Assembly: GCA_035235625.1 (NCBI GenBank)
Contig: CP141140.1
Span: 18,682,685 to 18,746,684, forward strand
Reading direction: 5' to 3'
Length of the DNA stretch: 64,000 nt
DNA from: Saururus chinensis
Taxonomy: Eukaryota > Streptophyta > Magnoliopsida > Piperales > Saururaceae
Part shown: piece by piece, positions 48,014 through 59,342 of the stretch
How the letters are laid out: each line of letters opens with the position of its first letter
Position numbering within the stretch: the stretch's first letter is position 1
Program-made: the position numbers and the translations under genes
The notes under the pieces: model-generated
The model's input: only the letters and a program-made list of their open reading frames with translations
Database searches by the model: none
What the model was told of the DNA's origin: nothing

Positions 48014-49165
48014 ATGGCTTCCCGCCTCCTCTCCTCCTCCCGCGACAAGTTCCGCGCCTCCCTCCAAACCCTAGCCCCCACCCCGTTCTCCTCCTACGCC
48101 CTCCCCATCACCTGCAAGCTCCGCAAGAAGCTCAAGAAGAAGGCCCAGAGCCCCCGCGTCAAGCTCGTCCAGCCCCAAGCCCACCTCCTCCCCCACCTCG
48201 AGCGCGTCGTCGAGCGGGACGCCTACTTCCGCTTCGTCCGCCGCGCCCGCTCCTTCCTTGCCAAGCAGCCCGACCAGATCCTCCGCCTCGACGACGCCGG
48301 CAAGCTCTACCGCGAGCTCGGCTTCCCCCGAGGCCGCAAGGTCTCCCGTTGGGTCCAGCGCCACCCCTCCCTCTTCCAGATTTACCGACACACCGACGAC
48401 AAGCTCTGGCTCGGCTTCACCCCGCTCATGGAGGATCTGCTCCTGGAGGAGGCTGCCGTTATGGACGCCATGGAGGCTGATCGAGTGGCCAAGATTCGCA
48501 AGCTGGTGATGATCTCAGCCCAGAGGCGGGTGCCCCTTGCCAGGATCTACCACTGCCGCGAGCTCTTCGGCATCCCCGAGGACTTCCGGGACCGGGTGAA
48601 AAAGTATCCGGAGTATTTTAAGGTGGAGGTCGATCAAGATGGGAGGCCCGTGTTGGAGCTTGCGGAATGGGACCCGGCGCTGGCAGTCAGTGCGCTGGAG
48701 AGGGAATTCATGGCAGACGAGGAGGCGGCCAAGAGAGCATTCAAGTTCCCCGTCCGGCGGGGGAGGCGTCTGGAGCTGGACGTCGAGGACGAGCAGAGGA
48801 TGAACCTGCTGAACACACTGCCGCTCGTGTCGCCCTACTCGGACGGGTCGGAGCTGAAGCCCTGGTCGCTGGAGGCGGAGAAATACCGGGTCGGGGTGCT
48901 GCACGAGTTCCTGAACCTGACGCTGGAGAAGAGGGCGTCCATCCACCACATTGTGGAGTTCAAGGAGGAGTTCAGCCTCACCAAGCACACGTACCACATG
49001 CTGCTGAAGCAGGCCAGGGCCTTCTACCTGGCGGGCACGGAGATGAACTGGACCGTGTTCCTCAAAGACGCTTATGGGTCGGACGGGAATTTGATCGACA
49101 AAGACCCACAGGTGCTATTCAACGAGAAGCTGTTCCGATATGCGACAGGGGAGCTGAAGAAGTAG
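48014..49165 (+). CDS. PORR-domain organellar RNA-binding protein (WTF1-like)
   Basis: The PORR (plant organelle RNA recognition, formerly DUF860) family binds group II introns in mitochondria or chloroplasts to promote their splicing. Single exon, 383 residues from the ATG at 48014; the reading frame runs six bases further upstream but only to GTG. The N-terminus (about 1-45) is basic and Ser/Leu/Ala-rich, then K-L-R-K-K-L-K-K-K, as in a mitochondrial transit peptide. PORR domain covers about 50-375: the V-E-R-D-A-Y-F start, the F-L-A-K-Q-P repeat, K-V-S-R-W-V-Q-R-H-P-S-L-F, and the conserved R-I-Y-H-C-R-E-L-F-G-I-P then Y-P-E-Y-F-K-V. GC content is very high. Which PORR member (WTF1, WTF9, RPD1 or another) I cannot tell. 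The gene lies 415 bp downstream of tRNA-Tyr on the same strand. Confidence 0.94.
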   Translation: MASRLLSSSRDKFRASLQTLAPTPFSSYALPITCKLRKKLKKKAQSPRVKLVQPQAHLLPHLERVVERDAYFRFVRRARSFLAKQPDQILRLDDAGKLYRELGFPRGRKVSRWVQRHPSLFQIYRHTDDKLWLGFTPLMEDLLLEEAAVMDAMEADRVAKIRKLVMISAQRRVPLARIYHCRELFGIPEDFRDRVKKYPEYFKVEVDQDGRPVLELAEWDPALAVSALEREFMADEEAAKRAFKFPVRRGRRLELDVEDEQRMNLLNTLPLVSPYSDGSELKPWSLEAEKYRVGVLHEFLNLTLEKRASIHHIVEFKEEFSLTKHTYHMLLKQARAFYLAGTEMNWTVFLKDAYGSDGNLIDKDPQVLFNEKLFRYATGELKK

Positions 49166-49919
49166 TAAGGGAGAATTGGGCTTCTGCTGTTGGCGATTCA
49201 ATTTGCACCATTATGAAACCCCGGAGGTAGATACAATACGAGTCTCCTGCTTTGCGACGGTATGTAAAAAATCTGTCTCATACAGTTACTCGTGCTCAAC
49301 TGGGGCGGGGGCAATTTTGAGGTCTGGGCGTCCGTGGATCCCACCTATATGAAGAAATGCTGGAGTATCAGAAGCATTTTAGTACCAATTGAACCACATT
49401 ATGGTGTCTATACTAGTTGACACCATCTCTACACAGCATACATTAAATACCTCAATTCAGTAGAGATGGATTACACAAGGCATGGTTTTGATAGAATAGA
49501 GATGCACCATTGGAAAGCAGAGTCGCATATGGTTCTGTATATGTTGCAGTTTCAATCATCATCGAGGTATATGTCATAATATGGCTGTATGACTGGCCAG
49601 GTTGTACGGGGTAAACCATCTGGTAAAATCTACGCAGTACAAACACCAGATTTAAGTTGTGTAAGTGTCTAGGCCTTGGTATGGAATTGCAAGCCTTGGA
49701 ATATTCCATTATCTTCTTTGGCAATAACTAACTTGTTGCACGTTCCATCCCAGGGTAATGGAACTATGGAAATGATGATAATAGCAAACAAAAAGCAATA
49801 AAATAAAATAAAATAGTCTTCATTTGTAGATAGTTATAGATGGAACTTCTGTATTACATGAGTAATGCTATGTACACTCGCACCCATGGACGCTCTCCGA
49901 ACACTCAGAATTATTTGAC
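49166..49919. other. PORR 3' flank, no gene seen
   Basis: 3' UTR and intergenic sequence with an (AATAAA)n-like tract at about 49796-49816. The open frame at 49452-49724 (minus) has no recognisable motif. Confidence 0.45.
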
Positions 49920-50550
49920 GAAGCTATGATGTCTTTCCAGGTCCTTCAAAATGCAGTCCATGGCCAAAGGTTTCTTTCTCTTCAAATTCTTGAATGATGT
50001 GGATTGTGAAAAGGTCTCGAACTCATCAATTTGGTTGATTGGAGGACGATTATTTATCCTTGGCAAATGGCATCTGGGTTTTAAACCCATTTGAGTGATC
50101 ATCAAAATTGTATCTATCTGCATCTTACAATTCAAAATTGGTCAAAGGAGTCTTTGGTTATGATTTCAAACAGCTTGGAGATTCCTTTGCTTATTGACAT
50201 GCCGACAACCAATAGGAGGCTTGATTTATGCTTGTGTTTGTGTTGAGATATTTCCAAGGTTTAAGTATTTGAAGAATGTAGTATAGAATATGATGATGGC
50301 TCTTTTTGTCATAAAGATGAATACAAATGGAGAATTATCTCTTGCTTGAAGTTTGTCCTTTGATTACACACCATTCGCGAATGCTTACCAGGTTAGAGAA
50401 GTATGGACCGGTTCAAGGCTTTCAAGTTGGACATGGTGGCTAGCAAGAATCCTCTATTGGAGCTTCTTCAAGTTCTATGCATAGAAGGTTGTCTCGATGA
50501 TATGTTTGGTATGTGTTGAAATGGACGTACCTTTATATATTTATGAAAAA
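49920..50550 (+). pseudogene. LINE ORF1 remnant
   Basis: Plus-strand reading in shifting frames gives G-F-F-L-F-K-F, then a DUF4283-like segment ending W-H-L-G-F-K-P near 50090. It continues with I-D-M-P-T-T-N-R-R near 50196, A-C-V-C-V-E near 50228, and E-Y-D-D-G-S-F-C-H-K near 50288. Stops and frameshifts show that it is dead. Confidence 0.65.
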
Positions 50551-51489
50551 ATATTATAACTAATAATATATTATTGTAATGTTTTTTTTAAAGCATAATA
50601 CTATGGAAAGTTGTATCTTTTGGTGTTTTAAAATTAGTTTATTTTGAAATTATATGCTATTACTCCCTCTGTCCTATATAAACTATTACTCCCTCTTTCA
50701 CATATTAAGTGCTCTGAAATTGGTTTATTTTCAAACTAAATAAGATGCTTAATATTAGTTACAATTAGATGTTTAAGTAAATGTATATTTATGGAGCACT
50801 ATATTTAAAAAAATAATTATGTAAATTATATAGACCCACATGCATTGATCTTATATAAATTTTAAAAATTTATTTTTAATATAAAAAAATTGTCATATTT
50901 AAACTTTAAAAGAAGTTGGGTTTGAAATGTATTTTTGTTTTTAGGAAAAAATTAAATACAAAATTTAAAAATATTTTTTAAAATAAAAAAATAAATTAAT
51001 TAAGTATTGATATGTATTGACTGTATCAATATGGTACAAGTTGATATGTATCAATTTTCATGTGGGAGAGTACCACCTTTATACCCGTATTGATCTTGGC
51101 TAATACAGGTACATATCGGCCCCAATACGGCCTTCCATGGTTCTATGGGGGTGATAACTAACATTACACCCATATGAGTTACACCTAACTAGGTGATCAA
51201 ATAGATGACATTGCTATGTGGGGCCCTCAAGTGCATCTTTATCAGTTGCTCATATTCCTATTATGAACCCAACCCATCCTCATCTTTTTGTTGGAATGCT
51301 CAATTCATATCTAAAATGTACGCTTCAAATGGAGGTCTTAATTGTATTTCCATCATAGACAATCAAGCAATATCTTCTCCAAAAGTTGCCTATCTTGATA
51401 CCTATATAATTGGTATTAGGCTTTCATTTGTCTTATTCACGATAGGTAGGCACACCCCTTTGGAGAAAAAATAGACATTAAAATGTTGT
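50551..51489. other. Intergenic with MITE fragments
   Basis: Two overlapping CTCCCTCT-type MITE ends at about 50672-50750 (TACTCCCTCTGTCCTATATA and TACTCCCTCTTTCACATATT). No gene; the open frame at 51205-51474 is unrecognised. Confidence 0.4.
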
Positions 51490-51690
51490 TGCAGCTTGGA
51501 AGCATTTTTAATATTCCACTCTGACAATAAGCCTAGCTTAAGGAATACATGGGAGCCCTTCATTCATGATATTGACAATGCACACATTGGCGTACATGTG
51601 CGTTATCGATTTCAAACATCAAAGGTTCCTATGCATCATTTTTTATGTTGGGCTCATTGTTAGAGTGAAACATGAAAAACTCTTCCCTTG
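51490..51690. mobile_element. Decayed relative of the 45070-45374 foldback MITE
   Basis: Shares GCATTTTTAATATTCCACTC, then AATAAGCCTAGCTTAAGGAA, then CATGATATTGACAATGCACAC in the same order as the left arm at 45090-45170, and the right-arm equivalent GTTGGGCTCATTGTTAGAGTG. Confidence 0.55.
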
Positions 51691-51853
51691 TGCATAAAGC
51701 CTTGTAGTTACCTCTTTTGGTCTTGGGATTTTTGCATAGGGCACCTTCCTATCTCAACCACTAGTTTGTTTAGTGTGAACAAGGTAATTGTGAGACAAAC
51801 ACTACCCCTTCACAAGCGGCTCTTCCAAGCCCTCACCTCTTTTGTCTTAGTGC

Positions 51854-52734
51854 CTCCCTAGGGTTATAGTTGTTTCCCACTTTATCTATCACCTATATGC
51901 CTCGTCTCGGTGATGAAGCCTGAGGCCTGTGATGTTGATTTGAGAACTATAATGATTTGATTAAGAAGAAAGAAGTTTGCTAAAAAGAAGGGTAGAAATC
52001 TTTGATATTTGTTAGTAAATAAAATACTATATGGTGGGGGAGGTCCCATTGAAAGTTCAGTCAAGATGGAATCCCTTAACTATAAATACCCCATCTTGGG
52101 TGAAGTTGAATTCACCTCATATTCCCTTTCTTTATTTGAGTTCTCTTAGTTAAATCTTTTAGGAGAGAGTCACAAGAGTGTCCTAAGCTATCTTTCTCTT
52201 AAAGATGAAAGTGATATTGGGAAAGAACTAAAAACTTCTTAGATTTGGTTTCATATGTCTTATATGTAAATCATTTTGAAACCTTAATATGTCTTGATTA
52301 GTCTCCCTAGGGTTATAGTTGTTTCCCACTTGATCTATCACCCATATGCCTTGCCTAGGTGACGGAGCACGAGGGGTGTGATGCTAATTCTAGAACTATA
52401 ATGATTTGACTAAGAAGAAGGAAGTTTGCTTAAAAGAAAGGCAAAAATCTTTGATATTTGTTAGTAAATAAAAGACTATATGGTGGGGGATGTCCCATTG
52501 AAAGGTGAAGTTGAATTCACCTCGTATTCATTTTCTTGACTTGAGTTCTAATAGTTAAATCTTTAAGAAAGAGCCGCAAGAGTGCCCTGAGCTATCTTTT
52601 TCTTAAATATCAAAGTTTAAAATATTTTTATTTGCGACCTTGGGAAAGAACTAAAGACTTGTTAGATTTGGTTTCATATATCCTATAGGTAAATTATTTT
52701 GAAACCTTGATATGTCTTGATTAGTCTTTCTCCC
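51854..52734 (+). repeat. Tandem duplication, period about 449 bp
   Basis: Copy A 51854-52302 and copy B 52303-52734 both start with CTCCCTAGGGTTATAG and end with ATATGTCTTGATTAGTCT. Copy B has lost about 40 bp that includes the TATAAATACC box of copy A (near 52080) and carries a small insertion near 52615-52645. The TATA box and the CACCCCCTCTAGG motif further down (53470) suggest that this is the promoter side of a decayed LTR. Confidence 0.8.
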
Positions 52735-53514
52735 ATGGAAAGAGTTTTGGAGATTTCTTAAAAAAATAGTAAAAAAATACTTAAGACTACTTGGTAATGA
52801 TTTCTTAGATCAAATATGTACATATTTTAGAAACCCATGTTTCTTTGTCCAAATAACTTCAGCAATTTTGAAGCATTGATTTAACTCTAAGGATAGGCGG
52901 TTGAAGTCCAAATGCTTGAAGTACAAGTTCAAACAAAGGTGTAGGACATCCAATCCTCACAAAGAGTGTAAGTGATCTAAACATTTTTTTTACTTTTGAG
53001 AGAGTAGAACTAAGAGGTTGAAACACTTAGTGAGAGATGTGTTTGTGAATACTCGTAAGAGTTAGGAGTAACTAGGTGAGTGTGGCTTCACTCAAGGTTG
53101 TGTAATAGTTAACGATGAGCGAAGAAAAACTATATTGTAGATGGTTGAGGGTGAACTTGAAACCCTCACTTAGTGAAAAGTTGGAATGCTTTAGATTTGG
53201 TGCTTTGAGAGTATAGATGTAGGCATCGAACTATAAATCTCTTATGTGCATTATATTTTCTCTTGATTGTTCATCTATTATGCATAATTACTATTATGCC
53301 ACATGAGTTAAGGTCACTTCTTCACCACACAATGTGTTTGCTATTTTTATATATATTATTTTTGTATGTGCTTTAAAATGAAGTATTTTTATAGATTGAC
53401 TTTGACTTGCTTAACCTTGAAATAAAATTATTTAAGTAAGATTAAAAATTTTAAGCAACGCCTTATTCACCCCCTCTAGGACATAGCTCTCCTTAGAGGA
53501 GTTTCAAGCCCTAC
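52735..53514 (+). mobile_element. Possible 3' portion of a Ty1/copia LTR
   Basis: Continues from the 449-bp duplication and ends near TTATTCACCCCCTCTAGGAC (53463-53482). That motif is typical of the end of plant copia (SIRE/Maximus-type) LTRs or their leaders. No primer-binding site or coding remnant follows, so the assignment is tentative. Confidence 0.4.
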
Positions 53515-53524
53515 TAAACAACAA

Positions 53525-53572
53525 TTTTTGGATAATAAAGTAGGTTATTGACATATAAAACTTATAAAAAAT
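53525..53572. mobile_element. Single arm of the 20702-20843 MITE family
   Basis: GGATAATAAAGTAGGTTATTGACATATAAAACTTA-like block matches the right arm of the 20.7-kb MITE. The partner arm is missing. Confidence 0.5.
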
Positions 53573-53704
53573 TTAAAAAAAATGCTTAAAATAAAAGTTC
53601 TTTCAAATGGGTTCTTACGTACTGTTTGAAGTTTCATTTAAGGCTGTTATAAATATGGGGAGTTGTAAAAAGATGCAAAAAAGTTAAATATACTCCCCCT
53701 TTTA

Positions 53705-53970
53705 ACAAATCAAAATGCACTAAACCGCATCCTGTTATGCACTGAAATACATCCCGTTGTACATAGAAACACATTCCGCTTTATACCAAAACACATCCCA
53801 CTCTATGCTGAAACATCAAGACACCAAAATATATCAAAATGCACCTAAACACATCCCACTATACACTAAAACACATCCAATTGTACATTAAAAACATCTC
53901 GTTGTACATTGAAATACATCTTACTTTACACCAAAACACAACCCCTTGTACACCAAAATGCATCCCAAGG
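53705..53970. repeat. Minisatellite, about 22-bp unit, about 11 copies
   Basis: Imperfect tandem units of the form AAAACACATCCCACTTTACACC. Units are diverged from one another, and one internal segment (53815-53840) is irregular. The period is not a multiple of three. Confidence 0.8.
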
Positions 53971-54369
53971 TGAATAAATGATGGTAGGAGTAATATGGGG
54001 GACGAAAAAGGGGTATTTAGGGGTAATTTTGGGATATTTTTAATTTGTACCAAACTTTTAACAAATTAAAATTTACCAAAATATATAATCTTCTCTCTCC
54101 TGTGTAAAATAAAAATTCCCCTCCTCTCTTTGCCCAATAATAAAAATTGCCCTAAAAATTAATGCCACTAAAACATTTTTCTATCACACAAATTGGTTAA
54201 AACTAGATGAATATTACCCAAAAATTTAATTAATAAATTATTATTCATCTCTCACCATAGTGTGACAAGTTCTAATAATCCTTTGCTACACTTTGCCATC
54301 CTATCAATTGGCGGTTATGTCACTAAAGAAATTGGATCATTGATAAGCCGTAGTACATGATAGCTATGT
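53971..54369. other. Intergenic, no gene seen
   Basis: AT-rich, no signal recognised. Confidence 0.4.
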
Positions 54370-55575
54370 TGGAAGGGGGTTGTGGGCTTGCGGGATTTGA
54401 GAGCATCCAATCTTGCTATGTTGGCAAAGCAAGGCGGGAGACTCCATCATCCTTTTAACTCTATTTTTTCAAGTTTTTATGGTAAGATACTTCCTCAATT
54501 GCTCTTTCACGGAGGCTCTGAGTTAAAGAAACACACTTGCGTGTGGCAAGGTATAGAGGAGGCGTCAAAAGTTATTGATACAGGTTCTTTTTGAAAATTT
54601 TGGGAATGGAGAAGCAGTAATGATTTGGCAAGACAACTTTTATCGTGATTATTCCTTTGTCGCATTCTATCTTTAGATGATAATGTATCTAGGATTTTGG
54701 GTCCTATTTCGGAATTGTAGAATTTGGATTTGGTGGTGGATGTATTAGCTCCTATATATGTGGAGGCCATTTTGAACATGCCACATGGAAATTGATCAAT
54801 GAAGATGAGTTGGTTTGGGCATCAAGTTCGAATGGTGCTTTCACAGAAAGTGAATACAAGGTTGCAATTGATGTGTTGAGAAAAAGAGGTAATGGCGATG
54901 ACTTCTAGCAGTAAGTTGTCCTCCTTCGTGTGGTAGTTGTATTAGATTGTACTTCCAGCAAAGTGTAATAAGCTAGTAATGTAATAAGCTAGTAAGAAAG
55001 GGGATCCCCATTGACTCATGTGACTTATGTAAAAAAGCGAAAAAACATCTATTGTTCTTTGGTCTAGACTTTTTTGGACTTCTCGGTAGAGGGGTGCATT
55101 AAGATCAATTTTGATGGAGGATGGGAGGAGGAGGGTAGTGTTGGGATTGTACCTAGAGATTATGCAGGTAGATTATGGCATGCGCTAATGTTGTTGTTCA
55201 GAATATTTCTAATGCTCATGATGTTGAATTGGAATTTGGAGGCAGCAGATAAAGAGCTAGAATTGACTATGGAGCTGGGAGAGTTTGCCATGATCATTGA
55301 AGGGGATGCCTTGAAAGCGATTCAGGAGATCCAAGGTAAAGGGGTTTTTGGTCCCAGAGTAAGATTCATTCTCTGTTAAGTTTTGGAGTTGGCAAGTTTA
55401 GTATCTACAATTTCAACCATATTTATAGAGAATCAAATTTAGTAGTGCATGTGGAGACGAGTTCAGCTTTGATCGACCAAGGTTCTCATGTTTGGAAAAA
55501 TTGTTGCCCAAGGTTTTTGGGCGATTCTATGGCTGGGAACTTTGTTCTTTGTTGCTGAGTCTTTAGGACTCCTTT
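54370..55575 (+). pseudogene. LINE 3' remnant (post-RT region and RNase H)
   Basis: Starts with G-L-R-D-L-R-A-S-N-L-A-M-L-A-K-Q (54382 on), the segment after the RT in plant LINEs, then W-Q-G-I-E-E-A. The C-terminal RNase H-like part is at 55074-55550: K-I-N-F-D-G then G-I-V-P-R-D-Y-A-G, E-G-D-A-L-K-A-I and a final F-V-L-C-C near 55540-55555. AATAAAAGAAAAG follows as a poly(A)-like end. Frames are interrupted. This is a 5'-truncated copy, as usual for LINEs. Confidence 0.75.
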
Positions 55576-56516
55576 CATGTAATAAAAGAAAAGTAACACG
55601 AAACCATGCTTATTGCCTAGATCAAAGGGGATCCCAAGACCAACAGATATTTCTACGCAATTGACCACGCAGGGTCAAGCCGGCATTGTGAGTTTTGACA
55701 GGGCTACTAGTGGAACAATTGGATGTTGAGCCACATTTATTAGCTTCCTTCTCCAACTTCGAACATCAACAATGTTGTAAGAAACACCAAATTGTCCTTT
55801 TTGAATATATAAATTAACACAAAATTAGTATGGCATTTTTTCAAGGTATATTTAAAAGCAAGATTTTCCTTCAGTGAGATCTCCCTACTAATATCATGAG
55901 ATTTGTCTGCTTTTGTTACAAGTAGGTAAGATATAGCCATGGACTTTATTCTTTCTCAATGAAAGCTATTTAGAACGATGCTATACGGACCCAGTAAACT
56001 CCTCTTTATCCCGGAAATGAAAAAACTAATGTATTTTTTTAACTCACACTTACCCTTAAAATTTTATTGGTTTTTATCCCAAATGAAATCTGGACCCACC
56101 GTCCTCAAGCTTCACGCTTCCCTCTTCCTGCTTCCCGTGAAGCTTCCATCACGAAGAGGGATTGATTCCCAAGCAGGAAGCAAAGAGGAAGGACTGCTGC
56201 TTCTCTCACGTTCGGGGACACCCTACTTCCCTAGAGCATGGAAGGTTCGAACAGAGGCAGCAAGCACGAAAAGGGGGAAGACTAGTGGATAGGGGGCTAC
56301 CGGAGAAGGGAAGGGAGCAACTGGGTGGCATGACCGCATGAGGTAGAGGAATTGGAACAAATACAAATTATTCAATAGTATACATGGAAGATTTTTAAAA
56401 TTTCACATGGTGAGAACGAGAAACGGGGCAAATAGGAATTTCTTGGGGTCCATATAGCCTCATCCAACTATTTAACAAGTAACAATAACCATAGAGATAT
56501 TAACCTTCTAAAATTA
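55576..56516. other. Intergenic 3' of the P450 gene, no gene seen
   Basis: The open frame at 55978-56292 has no recognisable domain. 56090-56230 is rich in AGCTTC / GAAGC words that form short inverted repeats. The right end should hold the P450 3' UTR. Confidence 0.4.
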
Positions 56517-59153
56517 CTAAAGCTGGTAAAGATGAGATGGTAATCGAGGTGTTAAGATGACATTGAGAGGGGTCTTTTTAGGTATGGTAAGGGCCAATCC
56601 CTCGGTCATGTCTATAGGTTCACCGGCTTCAGTTTGCATGTCAAACCCATGAAGAAGGCGTGCTAGTGTCAAATGCATCACCTGGAGTGCAAATGTGATC
56701 CCTGGGCAAATTCTCCTCCCTGCCCCAAATGGGATAAGCTGAAAATCCTTTCCTCTTATGTCTAGATCCTTTTGGGTAGTTCGAAATCTCTCTGGACTAA
56801 ATACAGAAGGGTCTTCCCAAATGGTTGGATCACGGTGGATCTTCCACAAGTTGAACGTCACCTGTGTGCCTGCTGGGACATGGAAACCTCCTATATGGCA
56901 GTCTTCAGTTGCCTCATGTGGCATTGAAAGTGGTGCAGCAGGGTATAAGCGCAGTGTTTCTTTGACGATAGCTTGAAGATAAGGCAGGTTTTGCATATCT
57001 GATTCATCCACATTTCTTTCCTTCCCAATTAGATTATCTAGCTCTTCCCGAGCCTTCTTTAGGACATCATTGTTGTTCAGTAGCAGAGAGAGGGCCCATG
57101 TCATTGTGACATATGTGGTGTCGGTTCCGGCAATGATAAGGGCCTGCATATTAATTCGAACAAGAGCAGTAGCAAATTGAAGAGTATACAGTCTACCTCA
57201 TGGTTGAATAGTTAAGATATCTGATGCAAAATATTTGTATTAAGTACTTCACAATAATATTTCTCAAAAGAAAGTACTTGACACCATTAGAAATGGACCA
57301 ATTAAAGATGCATGGCAGGCTTAGTCCCACATTAATAGACCTATTAATATGGAACAGAGAGAGTGTATATAAAAAAGCATAATCCTTATGGTGGATAAAA
57401 GAAATTTTGAAATACATCTGTCATGGGTCAGAAGCAATGCATAGTAAGAGATACAATTTTTTTTATAAAAAAAAAAGGTGCTAATAGCTACGCTTATTAA
57501 GCCACAGGATTTGACTACTTTAGTTTGGGATGTTGATAACTTTATACTACTTTCTCTTCAACAAACATCGGCATCTGGCCTTCCTAGGCACTGTCGTGGC
57601 TCCTGCGATCGTTCCTCGACTCCCATGGGTTGTGACATGTTTTTAAATATGACCTGAGCCGAAGGGCAATTTCATCCAATCTAAACAAGTGTCCTTCTCA
57701 GTCGAGCCAAAAGCTTTCAGGATTAAGTGGGCGTTTCGCACACTGTTTGGTCCTTCCAGGTCTCGAACACCCACACACCCATTTTCTTATGAAATTTTTA
57801 GGAAAGGTTAAGAGTTAAGATTATATGAATATATAAAGAAATAACAGACAATGATATTTTTGATAATATTTTATAACATGAGGCACTGATTTTATTGTTT
57901 TATTTGCTATTAAGAAGGCAAATATATAGTATAAAATATGTCTTTATGCACCCCTGTAATCCCTGGGGTGTACTTTACCTAACATATTAGTCTTCCTTCT
58001 ATCTCATATTAATAATTATGTTTAAAAAAATAATAATTTTATTAAATGATAAAACCCACATATAAAAGAAAAAACATAAACTTATAATAATTTTTTAAGC
58101 ACCGAACTATTTAAATTTGAACAAAATAAAATCATGAATATAGAATAAATTTTTTCGCCAAATGAAGATATTAATTTAGTACGGAGAGAGGGAGTATTAA
58201 CTTACCAGTGCAATTGCCTTGATGGCCATCTCAGGATCACGATCCTCCACCGGGAACGACTCGATCGTTGATAACATAGCATCGATTACATCACGGTGAC
58301 CCTTCAATTCGCCGGAGACTCGCCTACTTCGATGCTCTTGGATCCATGCGGACCCAAGCAAGTCTATCTCCCTCGCTGTCTTCTTCATAGCCCGAATATA
58401 GCCTCCAAGGTCAAGCCGCTCCAAAAATGGAATAGCATCCGAAGGAATAAGTACGCCCATGAGATATACCATTTGCTTCATAGCCTCTCTGAACTTGGCA
58501 GCCTCAGCCTCATCCTTAGTCGCATCATCCCCATAGTAACGCTTGCCAGCCACCATCATAACCACGTTATTGAACATCAGGTCACCCAGCCATTTCTTGA
58601 ACTCCACCCTCACAGGCTGCTCCTTGTTCTTCACCCACAGGTTGTGCAGCTGCATTATGCTTAGGTTCACCTCCGTGGCCCTGACATGCTTCATCAGCTC
58701 AAGCTGGCGGGCAGACAGGAGCTGGAGTGTCGCCATCTTCCGGGCCTCACGCCAATATGGGCCATAAGGCGCGAGCCCAAACATGGAATAGTTGTAGCCC
58801 ATGTACTTGCCGGCTGCTAGTAAGGGCCTTGTTGCCAGGACCTTGTCTTGGACATTGAGGCACTCTCTGGCCACCTCCCAGTTGCTAACCACTAGCGCCC
58901 GGCGCTGGCCGAGCCAAAGGGTGAAGATGGGGCCGTACTCGTCTGCAAGAGCGCCAAGGGTGCGGGCGAGTGTCTGCTTCCCACCTAGCTGGTGGAGGTG
59001 ACCTATAACGGGCCATTTGCCTGACGGTTCAGGTGCTTCATGGAGGCTGCTTTTCTCTCTGTTGTGTCTGTTAGTCCATGTAAAAAAGAGTTGATAGAAG
59101 AAGGGCAAGGCTAGGAGGGCGAGTGCAGCTTGAAGGAGGGGAAGGGTATCCAT
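56517..59153 (-). CDS. Cytochrome P450, CYP82-like
   Basis: ER-anchored haem-thiolate monooxygenase. CYP82 enzymes act in specialised metabolism (terpenoid, alkaloid, flavone or coumarin hydroxylation); the substrate cannot be told from sequence. Two exons, 58206-59153 (316 codons) and 56517-57143, joined in phase 0 over a 1062-bp intron (CACTG|GTAAGT ... TGCAG|GCC), give 524 residues, normal for the family. An N-terminal hydrophobic anchor (about 5-25) is followed by a Pro-rich hinge (A-P-E-P-S-G-K-W-P-V-I-G-H). Exon 2 starts in the I-helix with A-G-T-D-T-T, then K-E-T-L-R (E-x-x-R), P-E-R-F, and the haem loop F-G-A-G-R-R-I-C-P-G with its cysteine ligand. The start at 59153 is preferred over a longer frame from 59315, because it gives the usual membrane anchor. 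No frame damage is seen. A MITE lies in the intron next to exon 1. Confidence 0.95.
57985..58198. mobile_element. MITE in P450 intron
   Basis: About 214 bp. Left end AGTCTTCCTTCTATCTCATA and right end, inverted, TACTCCCTCTCTCCGTACTA. The interior (CCACATATAAAAGAAAAAAC, TTTTTTCGCCAAATGAAGAT) matches the 20024-20221 element. It ends a few bases from the P450 exon 1 donor (58205). Confidence 0.7.
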
Positions 59154-59342
59154 TGCTTGGTGAGGAAAGGAGACGAGGATAGGTTTCGACAATCTAAGTG
59201 CAGTTCTGTTTGCATCATTTAAGCCTTCTAGAGGGGCCTCAGATCCGTAGTGTATGTGGGGCAACCCTCTAGTATTACCTAATGTTAAGACAACATTATT
59301 ATCCATAAAAAACAAGTGAAATTAAGACCTCTGTAGAACTGG

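Noticed and set aside
57545..57780. Possible tRNA-derived SINE in the P450 intron (GGTCTCGAAC block)
   Set aside because: Only a weak B-box-like word; no A box or poly-A/T tail at a fitting distance.
59154..59315. N-terminal extension of the P450 from an upstream ATG
   Set aside because: Would place a non-hydrophobic stretch before the membrane anchor; length and family start favour 59153.
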